Source: Sebastes aleutianus
Taxonomy: Eukaryota > Chordata > Actinopteri > Perciformes > Sebastidae
Assembly (NCBI GenBank): GCA_916700875.1
Contig: CAKAKS010000039.1
Location: 23,395,315-23,459,314, forward strand
DNA length: 64,000 nt
Direction of reading: 5' to 3'
Part shown: positions 12,740-23,300 of the stretch, piece by piece
Position numbering within the stretch: position 1 is the stretch's first letter
How the letters are laid out: each line of letters begins with the position of its first letter
The notes under the pieces: model-generated
What the model saw: only the letters and a program-made list of their open reading frames with translations
Told to the model about the DNA's origin: nothing
The model's database searches: none
Position numbers and translations under genes: made by a program

Positions 12740-13070
12740 TTATACCTTGTATGTTTAATCTGTGCAACAACCAAAGTGTAAAAACAACTTTATGGAGGGT
12801 TATGTGCTGGAGTATTTCTTGGCTGTTGCTAGGCAACTAGTGGCGACTTTGCTCGAGATATAACATGTTAATTAGTGAGCTTGAGAGGTGCAGGTGGGCA
12901 GCTTTTGTCACCTTTAAAACAGAGTCAGGCTGACTGTTTCCAATTTTTATGCTAAGCTGCTCGTCTGTCAGCAAGAAAGCAAATAAAGCGTATTTCCCAA
13001 AAAATGTCAAACTATTCCTTTCATATGCAAGAACAACTTGAATAAAAGTGTAAATAATCCCTTTGTTCAT
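12740..13070 (-). repeat. Dispersed fish repeat, minus-oriented copy
   Basis: The reverse complement reads GGAAATACGCTTTATTTGCTT .. CAGCTTAGCATAAA .. ACTAATTAACATGTTATATC .. AGTTGCCTAGCAACAGCC, the same family as the plus-oriented fragment to the left of the Tc1-like element. It is non-coding. Confidence 0.6.
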
Positions 13071-14036
13071 ATACTGGCAGCTATAAGTCTCGATGCTTTC
13101 ACTTTCTCAGTGTTTAACTATGGTGATGTAACAGCTTTCTCACTTCAGTTTGCATTACGTAACATTCACAGTGGGATAAGGGGAATGTATACACACGAAC
13201 CGCCTACTATGTAAATAGTAAGTATGTTACAAAACCTACCTGTCCTGTCCTGCACATGTAAGGAAGGTCAAACACACCGGAGTTGAGGAAATACAGCAGC
13301 TCCTAATGTCATGTGCTGATTCCCTGTGTATCTTCTGATGAAACTGTGATGACAAGTAGAGGAAACTGCCTTGAACCAATAAAAGAAAAAGCATTGATGA
13401 TTGTATAGCTAAGGCCAATACAATTGTTATGGATCAAGAATTAAATTCTGATTTGTAACTCAGGTGCAATTGTGTTATTTACCCACCAAAATAAATCAAA
13501 TGAAGAAATGTATTAAAACAGATCTGCAAAGTTGTATGTAGGCTCGGAATAATATGAACTTTAATACCCCTTTTGGACATAATGGCTATTATAATAGATA
13601 TGCTCGCTTACTGGACTGGAATATGCAATTTTGTGCTCTGCCAGTCAAATATCATGGACACAACAAAATGACAAAAGTAAAATGTCTCATTGAATCATCA
13701 CCAGGAAAAAAATGAGCATGTCAGCAGCTAAACCTATAGATGATAGATCAATGCACTGGCTGAACCTCATTAAAATGAGTGAGCAGCTATCTATGCACAT
13801 TGATCTTACTGCTCGGCTTAGCACTGCTACCTTGGTGATACAGTTCTGGCAGATGATGCGCTCTTCTGGGATGATGTGTTGAGTTGATCCCCCATGATCT
13901 GAGCACCGCTGTCAGGCTTGTTGAAGCTGTTTGTATTTTCTTTAGAATAAGAGAAAGACGTGGAGTCAAGTTTTGCCAGTATTTATGTTAAACAAAGTTC
14001 TCTTCACGCCTGGAAGCTGCCCAGCTGACCCCTAAG
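13071..14036. other. Intergenic, nothing assigned
   Basis: AT-rich unique-looking DNA. The short frames have no recognisable domain, and no inverted-repeat element was delimited. Confidence 0.35.
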
Positions 14037-14210
14037 CAGCTTAACTGGAACCGTTGGGGTTAAGGGCCTTGCTCAGAGCAACTTACTGGTGGTAATGAGG
14101 GAGGGGCAAGTGGACTTTCCCCATTCAGATTCATCCTGCTGGTCCGGAGATCAAAATCCACAACCTTCCAGTCACAGGTCCACGTCTCTAACCTTTGGGC
14201 CACCATTCCT
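14037..14210 (+). repeat. Dispersed repeat with GGGTTAAGGGCCTTGCTCA core
   Basis: The core GGGTTAAGGGCCTTGCTCA followed by CCACAACCTTCCAGTCACAG and a TTTGGGCCACCA end resembles a widespread fish repeat in which a protein-like or tRNA-like segment is conserved. Its class (SINE or LINE-derived) is not decided. Confidence 0.45.
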
Positions 14211-15555
14211 GAGACATCCTGTGTAGATGATTAATTTTCTGTTAATTTAACCGCACAACGTGTGAAACAACAAGTGCCTATGAATAGTAAATAAAGGTGG
14301 TGACTACACTTACACAGCAGGAACTACCAGTGAATTCCCATAATGTGCATACAGTGGGTGAGGTAATGTACTCACTCTAAACAGCCCTGGTTTATACTGT
14401 ACAACTACTTCACAGCAGTCATTTTCAATGCAGGAAAGCGCGGGTGTTACTAATCCCAGTAAGTCACAACAGTGTGAAAGTCATACACAATACCAGGACC
14501 CTGAAACTGAGGCAGCTATTATTTACACCTGTGCTTTTCCTACTGTGACATGTCAAAATGTTTTCCATGAGAGAGATCTATTGTAGTGCACCAACCCACA
14601 CAGGTGTTTTCAGTTATTGTAGCTGATTAGACCTCTACTCAGGACTGGGTAGGCGAGTGCAGACTGTGCTGTGATTGACAGTAGCTGTGTTAAGATTAAA
14701 AAAAAGAGGGCACAAATACGGAGTGATCTTGGACCCTAGAAAAAAAATACCTTAACTTTTTCCCCTCTCATTGCTCTAAGGAGTCTTCTGGCTCAATTTC
14801 ACACACTGTTGTCAGCGTCATCAGTGATTTACAGTTTACACAACCCTGTTGTTGAATGATCACACTCTTGAGACTGTTTCTCTTTGCAACAAGAGAAAAA
14901 ACCTGAAAGCAACGCATTTTCAACCTGCTAGTTTCTGTTCTGGGTGTTGTCCATAAATGACCACTGGTTTAGACTCATCTCCAAATCAACAGGGATACCA
15001 ATGCATTGGAAAAATGTACCTCCATATTCCTTTTGTTGCTTAATAAGTAGGTCTATCATTTTTTGGGCTTTGAAGCTTTGAGACTGCGCCGCGCTTCTCC
15101 GCGGCAGTCTCTATCTCCCCCGTTTCAGTGCCTGGGACAGTGTCGTTGCAATAATAATTAATGTTGAATGTGAATAATGTAAGATTATTCCTTCTCTCAT
15201 GGGCTATTTTGGAATTTATATATTATTATTACATACTTGGGAATATGTATGTATGTACCATGACAACGGTCAAAGCTTTGAAGCATTTTGGTCAGCCCTT
15301 TTACTTACTTCATAGGCCTTTTTTCACAACAGATATTCTGACTTGTCTTCACAGAAAAAGCACAGGTGTAGCAACTAACATTAACGATGCCAGTGAGCCA
15401 GCATAATTAATTATGTTATCACACCTGTGTTTCTCCTGCTTTGACGAGCCAAAATGTGTGTTGGAATGAACCGCTTCACATGCACAACTCACTCCACACA
15501 CATTTAATAAATACAAAAACAACTTTTATATTTTTAGATAAAATGCTTTTGCCAT
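14211..15555. other. Intergenic with MITE fragment and hairpin
   Basis: Around 14600-14690 is a partial copy of the 'CACACAGGTGTTTTCAGT..GATTAGACCTCT' MITE seen again near 17300, 17550 and 61690. A compact GC-rich hairpin sits at 15080-15111. No exon seen. Confidence 0.5.
15080..15111. other. GC-rich hairpin
   Basis: GAGACTG (15080-15086) pairs with CAGTCTC (15105-15111), and CCGCG (15089-15093) with CGCGG (15100-15104), leaving a 2-nt bulge and a 6-nt loop. It stands out in AT-rich surroundings. No gene context explains it. Confidence 0.5.
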
Positions 15556-15561
15556 TTTATT
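15556..15561 (-). terminator. Poly(A) signal of gdpgp1
   Basis: AATAAA on the minus strand about 265 bases after the gdpgp1 stop codon; the likely 3' end of that mRNA. Confidence 0.5.
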
Positions 15562-15825
15562 TGAAACCAGTTTTAATACAGTACATCCATTAGTCCATTA
15601 AATACATTCTCACTGATAAATATATTTATGTAAGATGGTATTTCTGTGCACATCCAATGTTGTACTTAGGCCAGATGCAGGAGATGAGATTCAGCATAGC
15701 TCCATAAGCATAATCCAGAGAAAAGATCATTTTCTTCTTCTTCTCTTTTCACCAAAACCCTAAACACATTTCAGAACTTGTGAAGAATATGTAGCTTCTA
15801 ACTAAAGCCAACCAATGTCCATACG

Positions 15826-16914
15826 TTATAAGTCCATCAAATGACGAGTAAGCTGCTGTTCCAACGTGTGAAACTCTGCATCAGGCAGCAGATACCTCTG
15901 GATGATCTCTATTACATCTTTCTCAGTAGTGAGCTCATAGTCCTTCTTGTTCTTAAATGGTAAATGTCCAGCCAGCTCACAGAGAGCAACGTTGAAGGCA
16001 GACTCCTCCTTGGCGCCAAAGCACGATGTTCTGGGCCATACGGCGATACGAACGCCTCTTCCTGAACACCGATCCTTTTCGTTTCGTATGCGATCACAGG
16101 GCGGACATCCTCTAGTCAAGAACAGGTTGTGAGCAATATTACCGTCCACGAGAAAGTCTGTGACTTGACAGATGGCTCCGGCAACTTTCTCCACCCACTC
16201 GGAGTCTGTGTAAAACAAAAAGCCTGCAGGGAAGTCCAACAAGCGATAAAACCCCTTTTCAGGAACCAGCGGCTTGACTGGCATAGATTCTATCCTGAGC
16301 TCATGATCCAGGTAATACCCATGTAGGTGTAAATGATTGACAGACGCAAATCCCCCGAGACTGTTGAACCCCACACGGAAGCCAGGATCGGAGCTCAGGA
16401 GCACAGATTCAATGCCAGCCTGGATGGCGAACCTCGTCAGGACCTGTGGGAGACAGCGTGAAGGATCTGGAACAAAGAGACAATGTCCAAACTCCAAAGG
16501 GCTGACATTGACCAGCACAACCATCCTGCAGGGTTCATGCAACTGTCCCTTTTCATTTCCTCCCTCAGCATCCTTCATCATCTCAAATATGATTTCTTCT
16601 GGATTGATTTTGTTAAAATTAAACTGCTTGGCATTGAACTCCTGCTGAATGCTCAGTATCTCCTGAGGCTTTCTCCTCTCTATTCCTCTTTGAATATTCA
16701 GTTGGGCCACATAGCCGTGCGGGCCCGGCAGGATACGTGTTTGTAAATCACCCAGATGGTAGCGGAAGAGCGCCCTGTTCATCCTGTCTGTCCAGCCGGC
16801 TTGCATAGTCGTGTCAAACTTTGCTGGCGGTGACGCAATCCCAAGTCCGTGGCCACTGCTCCGACGCACATCTGCGACAAAGTCCTGGTTGCTATACACA
16901 AACTGGAGCGGCAT
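15826..16914 (-). CDS. gdpgp1: GDP-D-glucose phosphorylase 1
   Basis: A single coding exon for a 362-aa protein; the human enzyme is about 385 aa. It cleaves misformed GDP-D-glucose with phosphate, a cytosolic clean-up reaction of the HIT/GalT-like superfamily. The catalytic HxHxH-type motif is visible as NHLHLHGYYL at about 16312-16341. Other conserved stretches include GFRVGFNSLGG, LPGPHGYVAQLNI, QFNFNKINPEE, PGFLFYT-like AGFLFYTDSEW, and FNVALCELAGHLPFK. I chose the ATG at 16914 (MPLQFVYSNQDF). The frame stays open upstream to a GTG at 16974, but a good splice acceptor (TTCACCAG) ends at about 16924, so an untranslated first exon upstream is likely. It is divergent from the titin-like gene. 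Confidence 0.92.
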   Translation of the reverse strand: MPLQFVYSNQDFVADVRRSSGHGLGIASPPAKFDTTMQAGWTDRMNRALFRYHLGDLQTRILPGPHGYVAQLNIQRGIERRKPQEILSIQQEFNAKQFNFNKINPEEIIFEMMKDAEGGNEKGQLHEPCRMVVLVNVSPLEFGHCLFVPDPSRCLPQVLTRFAIQAGIESVLLSSDPGFRVGFNSLGGFASVNHLHLHGYYLDHELRIESMPVKPLVPEKGFYRLLDFPAGFLFYTDSEWVEKVAGAICQVTDFLVDGNIAHNLFLTRGCPPCDRIRNEKDRCSGRGVRIAVWPRTSCFGAKEESAFNVALCELAGHLPFKNKKDYELTTEKDVIEIIQRYLLPDAEFHTLEQQLTRHLMDL

Positions 16915-17264
16915 GGTTGGATCTGCTGGTGAACAGTAAGGCAAAGAGGCGTGAGATTTGACAATAGAGGTCACTATGGTTGGTCTTTTAGCTTGTCATT
17001 CTGCTGAATCATCAGACAGAGAGCCGGGTCACATGAGCAGCCTGTGGTCACGGCTGTTAATAATGATTATCAAGGAGTCTGCATCATGATTTTATTGATA
17101 TTTGTATAGTCAATAAAATGTCAGAAAATAGTGAAAAATGGCCATCACAATATCATCAAATATACTTGTTTTGTCAGACCAATGGCCCAAAAGTGAAGTG
17201 AAGTGTCAAGTGAAATCAGGACTGTTACATTAGTGGAGGGCAGAAACCGTAAATAAATCACCTT

Positions 17265-17910
17265 CATACTGAGGAGTGAAAGTATTTAGATCCTTTACTT
17301 AAAGCCTCTGAACACCCACACAGGTGTTTTCAGTCATTCTGGATGATTAGACCTCTGCTCAGGTTGAAGGTGGGCCAGAGCTTTAATATGAATTTATTAG
17401 ATCACAAATCATCTACCAATAAGAATGACAAAGGGGTCCGTATTATGAGTACTTTTACATTTGATGCTTTAAGTACATTTTGCTGGTAACACTTAACTAA
17501 CTTAACTTGTAATGGAGTATTTTCACAGTGTGGCATTCAAACTTTTACTTAAAGCCTCTGAGCACTCACACAGGTGTTTTCAGTTAATGGCTGATTAGAC
17601 CTCTGCTCAGGTGGGTGGGCTTGTATAGACTAATTGAGTAACATCTTCCTGAGTCTCATGTTAGCTCTGTTGAAATTGTTAGGGAAGGATAAATTACTAC
17701 TACAGTATTTTACTACTGAATTATTATTTTACGTGCAAAATATATGAATTTATGAGACATGATGCATTGTTATCATGTTTTCATGATGGGTTTTGTACAT
17801 AAAATCATATCCTGCAGGGTAATTAATAACTATAGATGTTGTGTAGTGGAGTAAAAAGTATAACATTTCCCCCTGAATTATAGTGGAGTAAATGTACATC
17901 ACACCAGTGA
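17265..17910. repeat. Fragmented hAT-like repeat split by two MITE insertions
   Basis: Pieces of the 'AAGTATTTAGATCCTTTACTT..AAGTACATTTTGCTGG' repeat are interrupted at TTAA sites (17299-17302 and 17549-17552) by copies of a short element starting AAAGCCTCTGA. The second copy runs to about 17690. Sequence to about 17910 still resembles the hAT-like family. Confidence 0.5.
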
Positions 17911-18110
17911 TACTGACAAATGTTTGTGACCAGGGTCTGAAATGAACCCTTTCCCTCAGGTCACTGAACATTTCTTCCGGCCACTCAATTTTTCTGTCTG
18001 CCACTTCTGAAATCTAGGTAGAACGCTTTAAAATTGTAAACACTGAGTCAGTGGTACCAGACTGTAGAATTATGGAATATATCATGTAACGTTAATGCAT
18101 GACTTTATTT

Positions 18111-18720
18111 AATAACACTTCATTTTACAGGTCTGCAAATGTCATGGTAATTAGGTGATGATTAGCAAGTTACCTATTGGATATTTCTTTGGAATTACTG
18201 CCAAATTACCCCCAATATTTACCTCAAAATGTATTGAAAATGACTTTAGTATAAACATTATTTAATAATTATATGCTAAAATAGTATTTAATGGTTTAAA
18301 AAGGGCCCTTAGGCTTGAGAAGCAGCTGCTCTTCATTGAAGGTGGAAAACTAATAGAAGACTCTTCTGATCAGCACAAATCTCCCCATTGTGTGACTTAT
18401 TGTCTAATAAGAAAAAAAGTAAGACATTTCAAAGAAGTTATTTGCTAATTATTATCTATTTATCAGCAGACATGGGAATAAAGCAGATCAATTAACTTTG
18501 TATTCTCTTTCCTGGATATGTATTAAATTAATTACCAGCTATTGAGAAATAGTGGAATATAATTATTAAATAATGTTTATAACAAAGTAATTTTCAAAAC
18601 ATTTTGAGGTAAATATTGGGGGTAATTTGGCAGTAATTCCAAAGAAATTTCAAATAGGTTACTTGCTAATTATCACCTAATTACAGGGAAATTTAGGGAG
18701 CTGTAAAATGTGTTACCATA
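18111..18720. mobile_element. Foldback DNA element with ~170-bp inverted repeats
   Basis: The left arm (18111-18285) and the reverse complement of the right arm (about 18550-18720) align nearly throughout. Shared blocks include GGAATTACTGCCAAATTACC, CCCAATATTTACCTCAAAATG and ATAAACATTATTTAATAATTAT. The interior is short and non-coding. TATTTAAT occurs at both outer edges (18106-18113 and 18721-18728), but the left one may overlap the element. Confidence 0.75.
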
Positions 18721-18936
18721 TATTTAATTTAGGCTTTAGAGTTGCTTTTTAAAAATAATATTTCTTAATATAAGGGAAACCTGTCTGCCATGGTGCCAAC
18801 ATTTACCCTGTTATCTGGCAGGTGATCATTTCATTCCCTGTTTGTGACAGAAACTAATAGTGAGCCAACTCTACATCACAGTCACTGGTTGTTTGCTGCC
18901 TGTAACACAAGCATGAGTTGATGTATGATTTACTCA

Positions 18937-18980
18937 CCGCCTCAATGTCAGCGTCTGGAAACAAACAGCAGATTAAACGT
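18937..18980 (-). other. Possible 5' non-coding exon of gdpgp1
   Basis: On the minus strand, ACATTGAGGCG is followed by a consensus donor (GTGAGTAA). With the acceptor just upstream of the gdpgp1 start it would make a 5' UTR intron of about 2 kb. The 5' limit is unknown; only the donor is evident. Confidence 0.3.
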
Positions 18981-19064
18981 AACCTTTTTAGAAGGAACGA
19001 CTAACTTGATGACATCATTTGTTTCTCTTCTTGTAGCTAGCTCCTAGCACATGTTTGCTTGGTA

Positions 19065-19245
19065 GGTTAGCTCTTCTTCTTCTTCTTCTTCGGTGTTTAT
19101 TGAAGGTTGGCAAACCATCTTAGAGGTGCATTACCGCCACCATCTGGACTGGAGTGTGGAACAGGAGATTGTGCAGAAACAAAATAAAAAAATAAAAAAT
19201 AATAATAATAATAAAAAATAAATAATAATAATAATGATGAAAACT
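19065..19245. repeat. Dispersed fish repeat with CTTCTT head and AAT tail
   Basis: A (TTC)n head, then CGGTGTTTATTGAAGGTTGG, CATTACCGCCACCATCTGGA and CTGGAGTGTGGA, ending in an (AAT)n-rich tail. I recognise this as a common fish repeat; its class is unsure. Confidence 0.5.
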
Positions 19246-19367
19246 CTAGATTGATTGATTTATTTATTTATTCAAAAAGGATCCCCATTAGCTGGTACCA
19301 ATGTCACCAGATAGTCTTCCTGGGGTCCGAAATCAAGTACATCAAGATATCACATTATATAAACACA

Positions 19368-19845
19368 ATTACAAGTAAAAGTCCTGCATTCGCTTGAGAA
19401 AAAGTAGGACTACAAAGGAATTATCAGCAAAATGTACTCAAAGTATCAAAAGTGAAAAATATTTGTTTGTCAGAATGGGCCCCATCAGTGTTATATCATA
19501 ATATTACAGGACCATTAAATGTAAACAGTACTTTAATGTTGTAGCTAGTTGAGGTGGAGCCAATTCTAAATAATTTTTTTTGATAGTTAAATCCATGGCA
19601 CAGCATCTTATTGTATATACTGATCACATGTTTTGTTTGTAAAATCGTGATTTGAAAAATAACTAGTAACTACAGCTGTCAGATAAATGTAGTGGAGTAC
19701 AAAGTACAACATTTGCGTCTGAAATGTATAAACTAAATGATGAATTAATGAAACATAAGGCATTGTTATCATGTTTCCATCATATGTTTTATACATGAAA
19801 TACTCAAGTAAAGTACAAGTACCTCAAAATTGTACTTAAGTCACC
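19368..19845. repeat. Fragment of the hAT-like family
   Basis: Starts ATTACAAGTAAAAGTCCTGC and ends AGTACCTCAAAATTGTACTT, with GTCAGATAAATGTAGTGGAG inside. It is related to the intact element at 752-1205. One terminus is missing. Confidence 0.55.
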
Positions 19846-20322
19846 CCCTGCCTTCACCTAGACCCATAGTATTGTAGTGGCTGACCATTTGTTCAGGAAG
19901 GTTCTTGTCCACTTAGTAGAGGCTCACATAACTCAACCCCCCAATGAACACAAACACACAAAGCTATTTAGAGGATATCTAAACTGTAAAGTGATATGGT
20001 AAACCCCCTTGTAACTGGAATAGTATGTCTGCAATATTTTACTGTTGAGCCACTCTCCAGTTTTTCCTAGTTGATCCATGAAGGCTCAACTAACTTTGAA
20101 AGAATGAGCAGCGGGCCAATCAGGCACCATGGCTATTTTAGTCTCTGCATGCTTTTGGAGATAAAGCAGGCAGTGATTGGCAGAGTTGTGAATGTCTGCC
20201 ACAGAGTTTGAGAGCTCATCGCAGTCGATGCATCTTAATCTCTAAACCGCTTAACTGAACTCTCTGAATTTTGAATTCACCTTTAATTTCTTATACATAA
20301 ATAAGGACAAGGGAGAGAAACA
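19846..20322 (+). promoter_or_regulatory. Presumed promoter/5' UTR of the titin-like gene
   Basis: The stretch directly upstream of the titin-like ATG has no repeat or coding signal. It probably contains the transcription start, but no TATA box, E-box cluster or MEF2 site was clear enough to call. The ATG context (ACAATGG) is favourable. Confidence 0.3.
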
Positions 20323-23300
20323 ATGGAAGCCAGCAACAACGAAGTAAGTACAGTTGTGTTTGAAAATACTTGTAAGCAATGATGTAAGCAAAAGTTATTG
20401 AAAGAGCTGAGGGCACCTAGAACTACTTTTGGATTAATGCTTTTCCTTCTTGTGTTTCTTACTAAAGTGAAATGGTTTAAACCTTATGAGAGCTTTAAGA
20501 GTTAGATAATAATAGAGTTGTATCTGTTAGGTGGAGCAGATGTCGGTCTGGTCTGCCATGCCTCTGGTTATTTTTAACCCCATCAACAGTTTCTGTTACC
20601 AACACATCACATTCACTATGATAGCATGTATACACTATAGCATGTAAACACTAAAGTAAGTTTTATCAAAATCCTTTTATGATTGAATATGTATAGCAGT
20701 TTTTAAAATGTTTTATAACCAAACATAACAACAGTCTTAGGAGGAAAAAGAAAGTAAAGAAACATACTGCCCTGATTGTTTCAGCTGGTCTTTAATTTCA
20801 TTTTCTCTGACGGTTTTGTAACACTGTCTTTTGTAGGTGGGAGAGAAAGCAGAAGATAACGCTCACACTCTAAATATAAATATGACACCGGAGACTGATG
20901 CAGAGCTCACAGCTACGGATTCCCAGTCACCCATCACAGTCATTGTCCGAGGTATGTCATGCCATTGTGGGGAATAAACAGTATGTGACTCATAATTAAA
21001 GTGTAACAATATAATCTTAGTTCAAACATTCACTTACTACGTTTTTACGGCTTTCAACCTCTCCTGACAGTGTCATTAATGTGAGATATTAATGTGAGAC
21101 AATACATTAATGTGTTGGATGTTCTGAAAAGTCAGTAAACCAAATTAATTAAATTAAAATATTAATAGTTATCCATATTTTAACATGGGTTCACGCAACA
21201 GATTAATGTGTTTACTCAAATGCAATTAAAAAGCGACATAGATTGATTTGGTTTATCAAATACCATATGGATTTTTGTATAATTAGTCTGACTCTGCACA
21301 GGGATCCCATCTATTGTTCTACTTATTTTATGCTTTTTTTCCCCCTCACACCAGGTCAGACTGCCACTTCAGCAGAGAACAGAGAACACGACCCTGAGGT
21401 CCAACCTGGCCCTGTTGCAGATAAGGAAAATGCTGTTAAGCCAAAACTCCAGATAACTTTTGGCACATTTACTGTGAAGAATGGTGAAGATCTGAAAGTA
21501 GAGATCCCAGTGGCTGGGCTTCCAGCACCAAAAATTGAATGGAAAAAAGATGGTCAGGCGGTCAAAGAGACATCGAGGCTAGAGCTTTCAAATACATCAT
21601 CATTAACAGTTCTCCACATCAGACACGCTGCCAGGGAGCACTCTGGTCAATTCTCTGTCACAGCGAGCAACAGTGCTGGAAAACATACAGGAGAAATCAC
21701 TGTGGTTGTTCTTGAAAAGCCGGACTCACCCGCAGGGCCTGTGAGGATTGATGAGATCAGTTCGGACTACGTTCTCATCTCCTGGGAGCCGCCAGAATAC
21801 ACAGGAGGCTGTCAGCTGGACAACTACATAGTGGAGAAACGGGAAACTGTAAGCACAGAATGGCAGACTGTGTCAGCAACGACAGTAAGAACCACAATCA
21901 AAGTCACCAAACTGAAGACAGGCAGCGAATACCAATTCAGAGTGTTTGCAGAAAATAGGCACGGGAAGAGTACTGCAATCACCTCTCCTATTGTAATTGC
22001 ACAATATCCTTTCAGTGTGCCCACTGCTCCCGGCATCCCGTATGTGTCCACAGTGACAAAGTACAGCATGGTGGTTGAATGGGAGCCTCCGGCCAAAGAT
22101 GGAGGTAGCCCCATCGTTGGCTATCACCTTGAACGCAAAGAGAAGAACAGCATCTTATGGACCAAGCTGAACAAACTTGTTATACCTGATGCTCGCTTCA
22201 AAACAAGTGGTCTGGAGGAAGGCATAGAGTATGAATTCAGAGTTTTTGCTGAGAATATTGCTGGACTCAGCCCAGCTAGCAAGACATCTGAATGCTATGT
22301 GGCACGAGACCCCTGCGGTCCTCCTGGTAAACCTGAAGCTGTTGTCATTACTAGAGAGAACATCACGCTTCAGTGGGAAAAACCCAGGTATGATGGCGGA
22401 AGCACCATTACAGGCTACGTTGTTGAAAAGAAGGAGATCCCAGATGGCAGGTGGATGAAGGCAAACTTCACCAGCGTCATTGAGAATCAGTTCACAATCA
22501 CAGGTCTGACAGGAGGCCAGAGTTATGAGTTTAGAGTAACTGCTAAGAACGGCGCTGGTGTTTGGAGCACACCCTCAGAGAGTGTAACCATCATCGCTCA
22601 GGATGTTATTGAAGGACCCACAGCAATCATGGATCCTAAGTTCAAGAGTACTACTGTTGTTCAGTCTGGTGAGACATTCGTTATTGATGCTGATTACTTT
22701 GGGAAGCCCCTCCCCGTAGTGACATGGCTGAAGGATGGAAAAGAAATTGACAAAGCTACGCAAAGAATGGAGGTCAAAAACACCCTCACTCATACAACTC
22801 TGACCGTCAGGGACTGTGCACGAGCGGATGGGGGACACTTCGTCTTGAGCCTCAGTAACATGGGTGGAAGTACGTCTATCCCGGTTATTGTGAAGGTCCT
22901 GGATAGACCTGGTCCTCCAGATGGACTTCTGAGGGTGAAAGTTGTCAGTGCTGAGAAGTGTAATCTTCACTGGAACCCCCCTTTAAATGATGGCGGTGCC
23001 AGTGTTTCCCACTATATCATTGAAAAAAGGGAGACCAGCCGTGTTACATGGACAAGCGTTGAGCCTCACGTCGAAGCTGTCAGTTACAAAGTGACAAAAC
23101 TGGTGACTGGTAAAGAGTATATATTCAGAATTGCCGCCGTGAATAAATTTGGTGTTGGTGAATTTCTGGAATCAGACCCCTTCGTTGCACAAAACCCTTT
23201 TACAACACCCAGTGCACCTTCTACCCCTACAGCTAGCGCCGTGACTGGTGACTCTATAGTGCTATCATGGGAAAGGCCTGACACTGACGGAGGCTCAGAG

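Noticed and set aside
14037..14210. tRNA-like segment
   Set aside because: No intact cloverleaf, A box and B box could be drawn; it fits a dispersed repeat better.
17750..18004. Minus-strand frame reading KIEWPEEMFSDLRERV
   Set aside because: Protein-like over only about 30 residues and embedded in fragments of a DNA repeat; no splice partners or start context.
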